This document shows positions 12,261 to 26,999 of a stretch of DNA of 64,000 nucleotides, piece by piece. Below the pieces are notes generated by a model that was not told where the DNA came from, did not search any database, and saw only the letters and a program-made list of their open reading frames with translations. Positions within the stretch are counted from its first letter, which is position 1. Each line of letters starts with the position of its first letter. Origin of the DNA: Callaeas wilsoni (lineage: Eukaryota; Chordata; Aves; Passeriformes; Callaeidae); NCBI GenBank assembly GCA_013398955.1, contig VWPU01019342.1, forward strand, positions 1-64,000. Direction: 5' to 3'. Position numbers and translations under genes: made by a program.

Positions 12261-15200
12261 AAGGAGCCAGCCCCGCTCACCCTTTTAACAGGCAGGCAGG
12301 AATAATGACAGAGCTGCGCTCGCCAGCAGCCAGCCAGCCATGGCTTTGGAGTAATTGCCCTTGCTGCAGGCACCGAGCTGATGAGACAAGAGCAAGCAGA
12401 GCCAGGTGACTAAACCAGGGCAGGAACTGCAGAAGGGATGCAGGAGGGAGAAGGTGCCTTGTTGTTACCCCCCAGAAAAGCACCGCCATCGCTCTGAAGC
12501 TAAGGCAGGGCCCCGTGTTTTAGTGATCCTGAGCTGTCCAAGCTCAAATGCACCAGCGCTGCCTCAAAGGCTCACACAAGGGAGCGATGGCTTAGCCCAG
12601 CCTCATCCAACACTTTTTCCAGAGCCTGAAATGTTCTTAGAACTGTAAAGCTCCTATTCCAGTGTCACAGTGAAGTCATGGTGGCTTGGGAAATGATAGT
12701 AAAAAGAAGCTGAGGCAATGCCAGAGGTTCTCCCCTCATTCCTGTTTTCGATCAGTTCCCTCTCTAATCTCCAACACCCATGAAGAGAGCTCAGAAACAA
12801 ATTTTATTGCCAGTTTCACAACCACACCTAGGGGTTCTCTCAGCCCAGTCCTTATGTCAGGACCGTGGTTGGGTAACAGGCTGATCTCTCCTGGCTCAGA
12901 CACTGCCTCTTCAGACACTGCCTCTCCTCCCCCAGCGATGAGAACCAGTCCTGGGAAAGTCCTGTGCTTCCTGGTATGGAGCGATACTGCAGGGCTGACT
13001 GGGGAAAAGCTGGTGTCACAAGCGTCCCTCTCCTGCTCCTCTGCTGCTGCTTTTCCTCTGCCCCAGGGGGAAAGGGATGAAAAAGGAGCAGTAGGATGAA
13101 ATTAATAAGGAAACGCCAAAAGAAATGAAAGAAACCACAGAGAAACACGGAGAAAGGCAGACAAGGGAATCCTTAGAGAAAAGGTCACCTAACAGAATCA
13201 CACACGATAACCTTTCTGTGTATATTTGGTGCCATCCAAATTAACCACTAATTGTCTCATAGAGGGTATATTAAAACATTGATTAAAATGATTTCATACC
13301 TTATTATATTCTGAAAGATAATGCCTCAGTTAGGCATATCTTGTACCCATCCACATTAAGTTAAATAAGGGCATTTCTGCCCCACTCCCCATTTCCGATC
13401 CTGGAGGAAGCAGAAATTACTTGACCTGTCATACAGATAGTGAAGCTGAAGCACTGCTAAATTTATAGATAAAGATCTTTAAAAAGCAGGTGCCTACATT
13501 CATGGTCTGAGTTTCCAAAGCACAGAGCAGTTTGCAGCCCCCACTGACTTCAAAGAGTCTGTCTCGGCCATTCACACAGTTTTGGAAAAGGAGGAAAAAA
13601 GATAAGGATCCCTTTTGATGAAAAGCTTGGGAGTCAGGGTTGGGATGGGAAACAGGGTTAAGCAAAATGAAGGCACATCAGAGGCTCAGCTCCACTGCCC
13701 TGTACAGTGTGTGTATGCTAAATTTATGGTTCTTTTCCTGTCCCCATGCAAGGAGGCTGTGCCTCCTCACTGTATCCGTAACAGGAGAACAGAGTACCTC
13801 CAGCTTCGTTAACCATGCGCTGAAATCCAGCATGTTTTCTTCAAAGAGTGCACATGCAGCAGGGCAGTGCTCCCTCTTTGATCTTCAACCTGCTCCCTCT
13901 GGGATCACTTTGGATGTTGAACTCCTCTGCACGTCCCAGAGAACGTCACCATAAAACAGGAGGACCAGAAACAAGGAAAGTGCAAATAATCCCACTCCCA
14001 AACCAATACATTCACTCCACATCTCTAATTACAGACAGCCAGGACAGATCTATAACTCTTGTGCTGGAGACAGGAATGTTTTTAATTACACATGGTCCCT
14101 AGACTGCCAGGCAGCCAAGTGCTCTTTCAAATTAGCCTGGTATGGTTTTTCCCTCCTCCCCGGATACATCTCTGAAGCTGCTAATGCTGAAAGCAGCTAC
14201 AGCCTGGATTAAAGATCTCCGTGGATGCCAACCATGACCTTGTTAATACTTCACAAGATGCTTTGCTGGATGCGCTCTCCATATTGTTAAAGAAAAATGA
14301 ACATCCTTTTAATACAACTTTTCACTCAGTCAACCTACACGCAAAGTAGTTTACCCAAATGAAAAACCATATTTTCCCTTCCTTTTATGTTTTGAAAGGG
14401 CACAAAGGTTCCCATCTAACATTCCACCTCCTTCCATTGGTAGCACAGTAAAATTCCCATTCTTTGAAGGCAAAATGATTTCTGAAAAGAGGGCATGAAG
14501 GCAACCTGGCATTCATCACTTCCAAGGCACAACACAAGGAAGCACTTGTACTTAGGTTAGCCTGAAGTGCACGCCCAGGGGCCTTGCTTAAAGCAGGCCC
14601 AGGATTCCTTATGCAAGTATTCATCCATAACTGGTGTTGAATTACTAGCCTGTCTGTTAATTTGGCATAGTATTAGCCATGGCCCTCCTGTTTCCTCATG
14701 GCAGAGATGCTGCAGAACTACCTTCGGCCATGCTGGCAGGAGTAGCCAATATGCCAGGAAGGTTCAGGAAAGGCCAAGTCAGTGTGTATGATGCGGGTCT
14801 GGCTGCTAAATGATCCTCTTCAAAAGCTTTCATGTTTCTAAGAGGAAATGAAATTTCAAGCTAAAAAGTAAATGCTTTGTTTTGAGCAGAAAATGAAGGT
14901 TATTTTCATGAGGAAAGCCAGTGCCACCCAACTTCTGCCATGGATCTGGGAATTCACACCACAACGTCTTGTGCGGGTTACTTGGTTACCAGGTTTGGTC
15001 AGGCAACACCCCTCAGGATGGAAATGGTGTTGGGCTTTTTTATTAAAGCTTGGACATACGACTGAATATTTCCAAAGTTCAAATCTGAAGCTTTTTCATT
15101 TCTGCCAGAAGTGATGCTGGTCCTGTGAGGTGCGCTGGGAGCAGAGATGCAGCATGTCATCACCACGAGAAATGTAGTAAAAACTAAATAGATTGACTGA

Positions 15201-18200
15201 GAGCATTCGGAGTGGCCTGGGTCTCTCTTTGCAAAGGCCAGACACTCAGGTTTTATTACTGCCTGCATATACTGTATCAAGGGAAACACAATAACTTCCC
15301 ATGTACTCAAGAGTAAATGAGAAGAGATTCAGACTCCGCGGTAATTGAGAACTGGTAGTGAACTTGTTCTGTAAGTCTGTCTAAGCCCCAAGCCACCCAT
15401 CATGCAGACGGTATTAATTTTAAGGGGATAAATAATGCAGAGCAAAGAAAAAAACTTCCCACACAGTCAACCCACAACATTCCAGAGCTATTTACTGTGT
15501 GGGTTTTTTTTGTCACTTTATGGTTTTTTTACCAGTTTTAAACACCGTCCTCTTGATTCATTAGTTTGGTCTCCAGTGAATAACAGGAGGTTTTTACAAG
15601 ACCAGCAAACACTCCGCTATTATATTATTTTAACCCCAGCTGTAGCAGTGGTGATCTGTGACAGTTTGATAGCTGCTGTATATGCAGAGCTGGGGCTTGG
15701 ATTTTTTTTCCTTTCCTCTTTTTTTTTTTCCCTTTTGGTGAGAGCTGGGCGCAAGCCATGGCGGACAACCTTGTAACGTGCTGATTTGTTCTGCTGCCAT
15801 CTCTCACCCTCAGCTTGTCACATGTACTTTCCAGCATGCACTAAAAAACTAATCAAAACAATCCTGCAGTGTGAAAGGTGCAGGCAGCGACTTTCTGACA
15901 CTTGTCAGGAATTGCCATCACTGGGAATTCTCATGCCCCACCACCCACCCTGAGTAACCTTCATAACAAAACAGGGCTCAGTGCCTTCAGAAATGATTCA
16001 GGTCAGAGCAAATGTTGCTCATGTTTTATCACCCGGGAAACTCAGAAACCTTCCAAGAATGAAGTTATGGGAGCGGGGCAGGCCAGGGAGCTCTGATGGT
16101 CTGCCTCCCGTAGACAAGGAGGCCTCAGTGTCAAAGCAGCACGTCCAAGGGCAGGGAGAGCGGGGAGGAAAGCACCCTGAGAACCTGCAGGACATTGCTT
16201 ACAAACAGGTGGCTGAATGCTGAAGAAAGACACACAGAGAGAACAAGCAGCAAGACACAGGCATGAATGGAATATATTTTACAGCCTGGCATGAGGAATT
16301 TAAGGAATTAAGACGGTTCTTTTTTGTTTCCCAGCTTAGGAGAAATATTCAGGCTTTAATTATCATTCGTCTTGCTGATTGAACATAAATCCCCAAGAAT
16401 CCCCTTCTGGGGCACTCTGCAGTCTTTGACTTACCTGACACCCAGAAAGAATTTGATTTTGTGCCTGACATCGCTGTCAGCAAAGAAGAGAAACCGATGT
16501 CAGAGGTTTTAGCCTCCTTTGTTGATCTTGGCTTACACAGTTTGAGGACTTCAGGCAGATTGGCATTAAACAAAAAAGTCCAATGTGCTTTTGCCCTAAA
16601 TTCTAGGGTGCTACTCTGTGACAGGACTGCTGGCAGTGACCCCTCTCCCTTCCTCCAGCACATGGCCTCTGGCCCTCTATCCAAGGGCTTGATCCTGCAA
16701 GGCTGTGCCCGCTGTCCCCACACCAGCACCAGGGTAATCCAGAGCATTTCAGTGCAACTGCTCACACTCTTAAAGCTGATCATGACCTGAAAAGCTTTGC
16801 TGGAGCAAACCAGAATACTTGGCGCTGGGTAATTGGGTAACCACTTATTTTGGTGAATCATATTCTATGAGCCCCTTTGCTTGAGCAGCCCAGCAAACAC
16901 TCGCAGTAAGAGATAAATACAATGAAACCATGAGGGGAGCAATTGCCAGACTTTGGGACGGGTCGGAGCTAGACTGAAGCATAAATCAGGAATTTTTGGC
17001 TTGCCTTTGGCTACATCAGTACTTGTGAGTAAAGGAAACCTCCCGACCACCAGGCCTGGAGCAGCTCACTGAACTGCTGGGGACTCGCCACAGAATGTTG
17101 CAGGTCTGAGCCCAAGGTGAGCATTGACATTTTCAAAACTCTGTAGCTCAAGCTTCAAAGAAAATCTCCCTCTAATTCACCTCTGTTTCTGTTAGAGCCC
17201 AAGAGGGTTTAAAGACAATGTCAGGTGAAAGATCTGCAGGGAGTTAAAGCCCTACTGACAGCCTGACTTTAATTCCCAGTGGTGCAGGATGTGTTTGGGT
17301 CTTTGCTCTGGAGCTCTGGCTATTCCAGCCACACCCCAGCAACTGTATTCTGCCTCATTTGCTCAGGCTGTTTCCTCCACTGGGGTCACAGGTATGTGAC
17401 TGAGAATAAATCTAGCAGCTAGAGAGAAACCTTCTCTTTACATCTCTAAGGCCTGATGGAGTTTAAGCACAGGATTTAAAACAGCTCAGTAGTCCCTGTG
17501 CCTTCTGGCAATCCACACTGAACGCAGGAGCCAGGTTTTACAGCATAAACAAAGCAGGTTGCTAAACAATTGAGCTGACAAACTGGTTGGAAAGGTTGTG
17601 CTTCCAATCTGGCAAAGAGGCAAGCTGGTCCCTTGACCTCGGGAACAAACCCTGCCCCTTCTTTTAGGGAACAGATGTCCCCACCGCCCTCCTGTCCTGT
17701 GCTTGTGCCAGGTGATAAAGGCAGGTGATCAGTACTGCCAGAGATCAGGCCCTGATCAGGAATCCTGCTTGGCCTAACCTTAAAACATACAGACTAGCAG
17801 TCAAGTCAAGGCATTTTTTGTTTGGTTGTTTTTTTAATGCATGGGTGTAAGATGTGGGGACAGCTCCCAAGGACCCTCTTTCCAGTCTCTACCCTTTTCT
17901 CTGCTCTTAGTCTAGAAGAAGGAGCTAGCAAAATGTTGAGTATCTGCCTAAAGGAGAAGGAGAATAACCAGTGGCAGAGCTCAGGAACTGGGAAGAGCGG
18001 CACAGCTGCACATCATCACAGTGAAATCTTCCTAAAGGCAACCGGTTTATTCTTTTCCTGGAATACTTTACTCATTCCTGCCTTATTGAAGCATCTCCAC
18101 ATACCATTTCCCTCCAGCATGAACTGTGATTGCCAGCAAGCAACCCCAGCAGCTATTACACTGCACTCTTCATTTCCCTGGAGGGAAGCTGGAATGGCTG

Positions 18201-19912
18201 TGACACTGAAAAATAAAAATCTTCTCAACGAGCAAATTTGATCCTTTGTGAATCCAGTTTGGAACGCTAGCCTCTAAGAGCAAAAGTGGGTAAGGAACCT
18301 GAAATGTGACAGAATGAACTCCAAGCTGGCAGATTTAAATCAGAGTAATTTTCATTAAAAAGATAAGATCCTTCAGAATTCTTAGGCAGCTTATGGTAAC
18401 TAGGAACCCTTATTCATTCTTTAAAAAAGCCATTTGTTACAAACTCTCATTCACCCCCCACACAGAGGGGTGATTCAGATGAAAGATGTCTGCCTGTTAA
18501 GCTCCATGACAGAGAGTATGTTAATGACTTTGAAATTAAAGCAAGATCCTCTTACATACACCTTAACTATGAAAAAATAACGCTCAGCTCTTAGGCCTTT
18601 TCTTTGGGCAAAGGTGAAGCACAACTCCAGTGCCACCCTGGAGGCGAGGGGCAGAGCTGGGAGTGCAATGGGATCTCCCATGTCTGGACTACTGCAGAGG
18701 AAGGCTGCAAGGGTCAGTGACACCACCTCTGACCAGCACAGAATTGGAGCTACTGGTGTTTGTCACCCACCAGCACACTTTGCAAAATGTCAGTTTTCAG
18801 AACCGGTCTCACACCAAATGTCACTAATAAAATAAATGCTCACAGGCAATACACTCTGTCAGCAGTAAACAGTGACTTGCTGAATCAGCCCTGAAGATTC
18901 CCGTAATGCCCTCTGGGCTGATGCCGACTGCCTCATGCCATACCTGGAGATTCCTGCTGCCTGAGGGCCTGGCTCGGCTTTTGCTCAGCTTTTATGGCAG
19001 CAAGCACTGCTGGTTCCTAACCTACCTGTTTGTATGAGATACAACCACGTAGATAACAATGAGCAGTAATTCTAAGGCAGGACCCTGATTCCTGCATCCA
19101 GCACACCTCTCTGCAGGGCATTGTTCGGTTACTTGTAAAATGTTTGGTCTTAATCCCCCCACTCCAGCACTGCAGGACTGGACCTGATCCAAAGCACCTA
19201 CTGGACAGGAACCAGCTCATGAAGTTGACCAAGCCATTTGTAAAAATATTTAGGACATTGCAAAGGAGTTGTTCCAGCCTGCCACCTGCTAAAACCGCAA
19301 TTCGGGATTGGTCATTAGCGCCACGTACAGCTGACACTGCTGCAGCAGTGTCCATTATCTGACTGCCCGTCCCTCAGAGGCTCTGACAAAAACGGGACAA
19401 GGAACAAAGCACCTTTCACCCCAGAGCATGTTCTGGGTCACAAGGTCGTAAGACACAGCTCAAATTAACATTTTGTCTGCTGCGAAAAGATTCAGGGCCC
19501 CTGAAAACAGTGCTCTGCTCATCTCCCAGATCAGTGCTGGGAAGAACAAACAGGAGTGTGGGCAGCACTCGGCAGGCAGCTCAGGCCTGCAAGCTTTACT
19601 CAGACGAGCAATCCTTACTGTCTGATTAGTCCTACTGCAGCCATGAGGGAGGGGGTCTCCATGTAACCCTGCAGAAGGAGGAGAAGAGCCCTTAGCCATG
19701 GAAACTGTGCTGAGACATGCATGGGGGCATTTTATCAGCCACTTCTCCTGTTGCGACTTTGCCACCTTTCCCAGTCCATCCCTTTGTCCTTCCTTCCTTT
19801 TCCTCTAGTCCTTCTTTCCTTTTCCTTGATCTTATCAAAGACCTCTGAGCCCTTGGAAAGGTTTCCTGATGGCCCCCACACGTCACAGGCTAGATGTGCT
19901 GTGTAGCAATGT
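12261..19912. other. Intronic DNA, no gene recognised
   Basis: No recognisable exon, RNA gene or interspersed repeat was found. A 170-codon minus-strand frame (16349-16861) overlaps a 109-codon plus-strand frame (16461-16790). Neither resembles a known protein and neither has convincing splice sites. Low-complexity pyrimidine tracts lie at about 15490-15530, 15703-15735 and 19764-19829. A 15-bp tandem duplication is listed separately. Confidence 0.55.
12896..12925. repeat. 15-bp perfect tandem duplication
   Basis: TCAGACACTGCCTCT occurs twice in direct succession, at 12896-12910 and 12911-12925, with no mismatch. A perfect copy suggests a recent duplication by replication slippage. It could vary in copy number between individuals. 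No functional meaning is evident. Confidence 0.9.
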
Positions 19913-20225
19913 CATCATGGAATCATTCAGGTTGGAAAAGACCTCTGAGATCATCAAGTCCAATCTTTGCCTGATCACCCCCTCGTCAATTAATCCACAG
20001 CACTGAATGTCACATCCAGTTGCTTCTTGAACTCTTCAGGGATGGCGACTCCACCATTTCCCTGGGCGGCCCATTTCAGTGCTTGACAACCCTTTCAGTG
20101 AAGAAATTCTTCCCGATGCCCAGGCTCTGGCTGTTCAGTTCTGTCCAAGCTGCACCACCCCTCACAGGGTCAGTCCAGCACTTCCTGCTGCCCTCTTAAA
20201 CAGCACAGGGAGAGGAAGAGGCTCT
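19913..20225 (-). mobile_element. CR1 LINE 3' fragment, antisense
   Basis: The plus strand starts with GAATCATTCAGGTTGGAAAA and continues with AGACCTCTGAGATCATCAAG. It then carries the typical CR1 wording about 'gactccaccatttccctggg' and 'ttcagtgaagaaattcttcc'. This is the reverse complement of the 3' end of a chicken-repeat-1 retrotransposon, so the element lies on the minus strand. About 310 bp remain, as expected for CR1 copies truncated at the 5' end. The terminal ATTCTRTG repeats are degraded and no intact reverse-transcriptase frame remains. The element is the clearest evidence for an avian or other sauropsid genome. The inner (5') boundary is approximate. Confidence 0.9.
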
Positions 20226-23200
20226 TGTTTTCCTACTTCCATCCACAGACCCATCTGAGCTGCAACTTGCTTTTAGTGACTTACTGGCCTTGTGTATGTA
20301 AGTTACATAATGAACAAAACACCCCAAGAGACAAATGTGCAGTTTGCAGAGCAAAACCCAACTCCACATTGTTCCTCACTGGTTTTGTCCCAGCACAGCT
20401 CCCTTTTCGTTTACTCTGAAGCAATACATGTGCCCACACCCACCCACACCCATTCCCACACTGGGAGCTGTAAAATAGCTTCCAGCCTCTTGGCTTATGA
20501 TTTATCTTCAACTGCAAAGAAAGATATAAAGGAAGGTACAAAGCTGAGTTTCTCTGGGTTCTTCTTTGCAGCAGAACTGCTCTATGGTACCTCCTTTATG
20601 GTTCTTTGTCATGTGTTCTTTATTCCTGGGGAACCCTGTGAACACTGCATTCAGAAGCGCTGAATCCTCAGGGAGAGCAAAATGCTGGAATTAAAAGTGA
20701 TTTCCAGCAGAGATCTCAAGCAGCAAAACTTTCAGCCAAGGGCCTACTGGGATGATAGGAGCAGACCACTGTCCTATATATTCTCACACTTAGGGAGAGC
20801 TACAGGCACCTGGAGGTGTCTCTTATCCATGCTTTCAGAGGCACTGGAATTATGAGGCACATTTGTAGTGCTCACGGTGCCAGCCCCATTCCAAAGAGAG
20901 AAGAACCACTCAGTCACTGAGGCAGAGGTGAAGCAGGAAGATGAAGGAATACTCTGCGCCTGTGAGCCCCATCTTCCAAGCCTCGGATGGGAGGGAGAAT
21001 GATGAAGAATCTGTTCCTCTTTTTGGCTACCAAAGGCTCATTCTTGGGTGGCTGCAGCTGAGGAAGGTAATATTTTCTCTTCTAAGAAGCAGTTCTCACT
21101 ATCTACTTAGCAGGAAAATCTGGGCTGCGGTTACAGCAACCAAAAGTACAAAGACATTCCTCTGAAAATTAGAGAGAAAGACCTTATATATTGTTTTTAA
21201 TTGCCTTTTCATACCTTCAGCAGTGCAGGGTATTTAGCAAAGTGCCCCGCACATGGCAATTAAGCCTCACAACATCCCTCGCCTTAGGAAGGGTTGTCAC
21301 GCGTCCTGCCCGGACAGAGAAATGGAAATACACAGCAGTAATCATCTTGCCTCTCATCCCACAGTGAGTATGTGGCACAGGCAGAAATGAAACCCAGGCA
21401 TCCTGGCCCTCTAATAGTTGCACTCCTACTAATCAGGCTTTACACATGTAACTACAGGCCTTTATTTTAATGTTGTCTATGAGGAAAGAAGTATACTGCT
21501 GATTTTTTAACAGCAGATATTAATTATCCTTTCCTTAATCTTCCAAGGGGATTAAACAATGAGGAATAATACTAGCTGCCTTACCCCCAAATTTAAATGC
21601 TGAGTGCTGACAGTTTGTATTTTTCTTTGCCCCTAAACATTCCCCTGAGGAGTTGTTGTGTCTCTGCAGAGCATGAGGTACTCCCAGGTACTAACACTGT
21701 ACACAGGTCTTATTGAAGGACTCCATTCCAGACACACCAAAATGCCTCTTGTCCTCCGTGGTGCAGAACTGGACTGCAAAAAGAAGAGAGCTTGGCTCTG
21801 GATAGATGGATCAGGATATTTGCTTCCCCTCAGCCACTCACTCAGGCTAGGCTTAACCTTCACACCCTGCCATAAAAGGCAGCACAGACCTTCTTAAAAC
21901 AATCCAGGGAATTCTACCCTTTCTACACAGACAGGACCACCTCTCCCGCCTGATAAACTGGCACATCACTTCAGCTTGTGCCTATGTCTAATAAATACCC
22001 AGGGCTGAAGTCACTGGGATTTGTTTCTGGAGGGGTAAGGTCACTCTCTGCCTTGATCCCAGGCCTGGAGCAACATCACTCGCTCACATCCTTAATGACA
22101 TCATGAAGCTTGTGCCTTTAAAAGACTTCTTAGAGCAGCAGGAAAAAGAAATGCCTGGGTGGTTCCAAAAACTCATGTCTGAAGGTTTAATAGGTTGATT
22201 TATGGGCCTGGGTCTCTCCCACTGCAGCTCTAAGTAAATGTTCAGTTAGGATTTTGTGAAGGGCTGGTGATCATTTCCTGCTTTGTCAGCTTTACTAAAC
22301 GGAGCTGCCGCTGTTCCCCTTCCAGAAACAAGGCCTCTCTGATAAGAATAACTTGAAAAACAAGAGCAGTTCAAATTCCGATAGCACTAATTCATCATTA
22401 GGCCCAAACTCCTTTTCACGACATGATTTTAAAAAGCCTATGCCAGACAAGGAAGACAGAGCTAAAAAACACAGAATAAAAGTGCGTGGATCCTGAACGA
22501 AACACAAATGTGCTATATTCGCACTTGCTCGGGGAAAAGGTCACTTTTCACCTGGCAATGTCCAGGAAGAATAAGGCAAGGAGATTTCTCAGATGGTGAA
22601 CATAAGGCCCTTCTGAGGATTTGGCATGTGGAAGTGGCAAAATGCCTTGTGCTCTCTGCGAGTTCACAGCTCTATTTCCACAGTGTGGTTATGTGTGACC
22701 CACGAATAAAACTTTTCCTGCTCTCAGCTGGACACAATATATGGGAGGCACATCCTGGGATGGGGCATTCAGAGTAAACCAAAGGACAAGTGGGCCCCGA
22801 GCTTTACCCCGTTAAAGGGAGGGCTGGAAAGTGTCACAACCGAGCCTGTGTGGATTTTGCTCAAGGTCTTCTCACACGAAAGCTGTTTTTTTGAAATGTC
22901 ACAGGGAACCTCAAGCGTCCTGGAATTTACCATCATCATCCAAGAGGCACTTAGATGTGTAAATAAAGTAGCTGCGCGCTTAGTCCTGGCTCCCAGCATG
23001 TAACTCCTGTGTAGGAACAAACGTCAGCTCCAATAAGGACGTGGGCTGGTTACACAAAGGTGAGTGGCCCCACAGATGCATGCTATGAACCAAAGGAACT
23101 TTACATGGTTTAAGGGCACTACTCTGGTATGTTACTGTATAATCCAAGCCTAAAGCCATCCAAATCTACCATAATCCAAGGAGTTTTGGTTTGGATACAC

Positions 23201-26200
23201 TGGATGCACGCATGGGTCTTTGGAGGACACCTCATGTTGACTTTTAAGAATTCCTGCTTGGAATGTGCCATGTTTAGTGCTCATCGTGCTGAGATGACCA
23301 GGCCAACATGCGGCCTCTCAAATCCAGATGTGAAATTAAGCAAGTGCTCCTCTATGAATGCCTGAAGAAGCTGCATATCCCAACTAATTCACAAAAACCA
23401 CAGCTGAAGTGATGCCAACAGAGCATTTGGAATACAAAAAGATAAATAACCTGAAGACCAAGTGACCACAGGTAAAAGAGGTGTGAAAAAGGCATGGGAA
23501 AAGGTACAGAGCAAGCTGGTGAGCTGTTGCTAACTTTTCCAAAGAGAAATCACTCTAACCAAATTAATAAAAAACCTCATATCTTTCTCTCTGATGCCCA
23601 AATATGCAAGAAACAAAAATGATACTTGGGCTTTCCTGGCTGCACCTGAAAGGCCCCATCACACAGCTCCTTAAGGTGCTCCAGGGAAACTGGAAAAGCA
23701 GCAAAGAAATGGCAACATGAAATCAAAAGCTGAGAATTATGCACACTAAATTGTCTCCCTTCACTTGTCACTCCCAACCTCCTGCTCCAGCAAAGCCGAG
23801 TCAAAAACTGCCCTGGAAACAAACCCTTCCTTTTGTTCTCTAAAGACTAGAAGTCTTTTTATATTTAAATGAAAATCTGTCAAACTAATTATGTGAATAT
23901 GTAATGGTCTCATTTTGTACTCATTAGAGAACATGGTAATGGCCATAAATTCCTCTGACGGAGCGTGTATGTGTGAACATGAATGTCTGGTAACGTCTCA
24001 TAACCTTCAGGCTGGACCATGGCTTTTGTCTCTGGGTTAGACCTCGTGAGACAAACAAAAGCCTCAGTATTGCTTAAATTAAATGCAAAGTGCTGTGCTA
24101 CAGCAGTATGATAAGCATGATTCTTGTGCACACAGCCAGCCCAGGGGAGCGCAGGGACGGTTCCCACCGTGACAGAGACGTGGCCCCCGTGTCGGTCGGT
24201 GACGCCGGGCATTGTCCCAGGCCATGTACAATTTTCTGCTTCAGGATAAATAGGCACTACAGCTGTTGCCGTGGATTGCTCTGAATGTCCCGTCAGGAGA
24301 AATTCAATGGGATGTGGCATTCCTGGCATTTTTCGTGCTTTTGATATCCATAGACAAAGGCGGGAAAAAGAAATAAATATGGACAAGCAGCACTGAAATA
24401 AATGTGTATGTATTATATCTCATTTATAATTCACATTCTTTTTTCACCCATTTCTGTTTATCCTCATGTACTGATGATGGATAACTTTTGAAATAAAACT
24501 GGGTTGGTGTTAAAATGGATCCCAATCTGAATTAAACAGATGCAAGAAAAAAATCAGCATCAAAGACCATGCAATGCAACATGCTGGAGCTGAAAATATC
24601 AAAGAATATTGATGATTCTGGAGACCTGTTGCAGTGTAGGAACAGCAATGACAGCAGCTACATGTTATAGGGAGAAGTGGGCTCCTGGGCAGGATGAGCC
24701 AGAAGACACAGACTGTCTCAGCAGACTCAAGCCTGCATTCCTGGTTTTGTTTGAATGGTACAAAAAACAAAACTGCTGATAGACACTGAAGAGAGAGAAT
24801 GAGATTGAACCTTAATAGCCCTCAGTCATCTATAGCCTTCCTTTGCTGATCCCGCTGTCCAAAACCAAAACAACCCAACCTGGCTTCTTTCCCTTCCAGC
24901 TGGGGGATTGTGGGAGCATCCATGCCTGGATCAAGGATCTTATTCTACATTACAAGAGCTTTCAAGTAGACAATACAGCAAAGATACAACCTGATGCTAA
25001 GGTACAGTTAAATTAAGCCAGAGTTTGTGTCTGCTCAGTGTAGCTCAGAACATCCCTCCACAGCTGGCTCTTGCTCTTTGTTTTTTCCAGCCGAAAAACC
25101 AACTGCCTTGGGCCCGTAGTTCAGGCTGGCAACTCACGGTCCCCTGTCCCCAGCAGCTGTGCAAGAGTTCCTGGGGAGGGAGAGGAGGCTAAAGATGAAG
25201 GGAGCATCGCAGAACCCCTAAGAACACCCATACTGATTCACTGAAGAGCTAAACATGACTAAAGACACCATGTGCTTGATTTTAATTGCTGTTTTCCCCA
25301 TCCCACTCCCCATGGCTTTTTGGGGGTCGTTTACTGGGAAGGAGAGTTGCAAAGAGCATGGCTACGACTGAGTAAGCTCCTGATTAAAGCCCAAATCTCT
25401 GGTTGCAGCAGCACTGCCGTTTTCCCTGAATGAGATCAAGAGTAAGAGATAAAACATATGAGGAGGTGAAAGGCTAATGGCTCCTGAAAATAGTTCGGTG
25501 GTGATAGGACTGAGATTATTTCTTCGAACAACATTTCTCTCATTAAAAGCAGGTAGGTATCAGATTTTAATGACTTGTTTTTTCCCATCTGGGTAGGGCC
25601 AGAAAGACTTTACTCCCCTGTTCTCCACAGCCGTCTTTCAGAAGAAATGCTTTACCGGCCCTCTTATCACGGTTAAATGATACCTGTGCTTGAAAGCAGG
25701 ATTTCTACCCTTCCCTACAACCTTAGGCAAATATACCTGGTTCTCAGAGAGCTGACGGGAAGGCAAATCCCTTACTGCAAACTGACAGCTGTCAAGTGAT
25801 AATAAACACCTGTAATAGGGAGAGTTTTATCCCTCCTCCATGTACAGATCAGCTTTCACTGAAATTATACCCTGCTCCCTGTGATCAAGCCACTGTAGCT
25901 GTGTGCCCAGCTTCAAAGACAGCCCTGAGCACTGGGGGGAAAACTGCTGGGTTTCCTCCCCTCTCCTCTTCATGACATCTCTTTGCGAAGGGCACGAATC
26001 TTTGCCAGTTCTGTGATTCCCTCTTGTCCATGGGGGCTTCTCTGCAAATTTTGGTATTTATTGCATGCTGTTAGGCATAGAAACAAAATACTAAAAAAAT
26101 ACTAAAGAAACCAATATATTGTTTGGGAAAGTTAAATACCTCTAACTTCTGAATGTCTCAAGTCAAACCTCTTGAAACTCTCATGTAAATTTACAACTTA

Positions 26201-26999
26201 CAATTCCTCATCTTAAGGGAATTAAAACACTTAAAAACAATCCACTTTGCTGAATCACAGCTAGAGGTTGAGCAATTTGCAGGAATGAGGCCTCAGTTGC
26301 TTGACAGCAAGAAAAAAGGTTAAGGTGTGGGGAGAAATCTGCATTTCAGAAGGGAATTTCCAGGGGAAAGGAACGAATAAAACCATTCAGACAGACTGAC
26401 GGACAGTCTGTTCCTGCCTCTGCTGACTGAATAAAGGTTCTTTCAGCACTAACCCTTCCCCATGGCACACCGCCTCATACTGGTGTCCTTAGGAGACAGA
26501 GTTCCTACGTGGCAAAATCGTCCCTGGAATAAAAGTTGGCATCTCTCAGTACCACCAGTGATGCTGAGCTACCTGTAACCTCAGAGAATCTGGTCCCACC
26601 GCTTCATGATGCAGCAAAGCCCCTCAGCCCCAAGAGAAGAGCTCCAGGGCTGGAAGAAAATGATGGGCACAACAAATCAGTACACTAGGACTATTTACAC
26701 CAGTTATAACCTTGGTATTTGTGATAATAAGGCAGAAGTGGTCTCTGTTTTGTTGAGGACAATCAAGTGGTTGCACACCCGCTGGAGACTTTACTGACCT
26801 CATGGCAAATACAGGTTCACACTTGATTTGAATAGAACAAGATTTTGGCAATTAACAATAAATTACACACATGGGCTCACGTCCCAGTGCAGAAAGGAAA
26901 ACGCCTCCCCAAACCAAACACAAGCTGAGCTCTAAAAGACCCTTTCTCCTTCAGCACGCATCACTCTGGAGCAGGAATCCCAGCCCCGTTCCCGCTTAT
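20226..26999. other. Intronic DNA, no gene recognised
   Basis: No exon-like structure with both splice sites and a recognisable product was seen. A short CCCACA-rich low-complexity run lies at 20433-20460. A 158-codon minus-strand frame at 23910-24386 has no family resemblance and is treated as chance. The segment 26040-26250 is AT-rich. No repeat family was recognised. Confidence 0.55.

Noticed and set aside
16349..16861. 170-codon minus-strand frame with a 109-codon frame on the other strand
   Set aside because: No recognisable family, no supporting splice sites, and a length that can arise by chance in 64 kb read in six frames.
19017..19355. Minus-strand frame containing WSGGIK, reminiscent of the WSGGVK string in the next SHROOM3 exon
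   Set aside because: The residues around it do not match SHROOM3 (no LRLK or following Ser-rich segment), and there is no suitable splice pair.
23910..24386. 158-codon minus-strand frame
   Set aside because: No domain or signal seen; composition looks like random translation.
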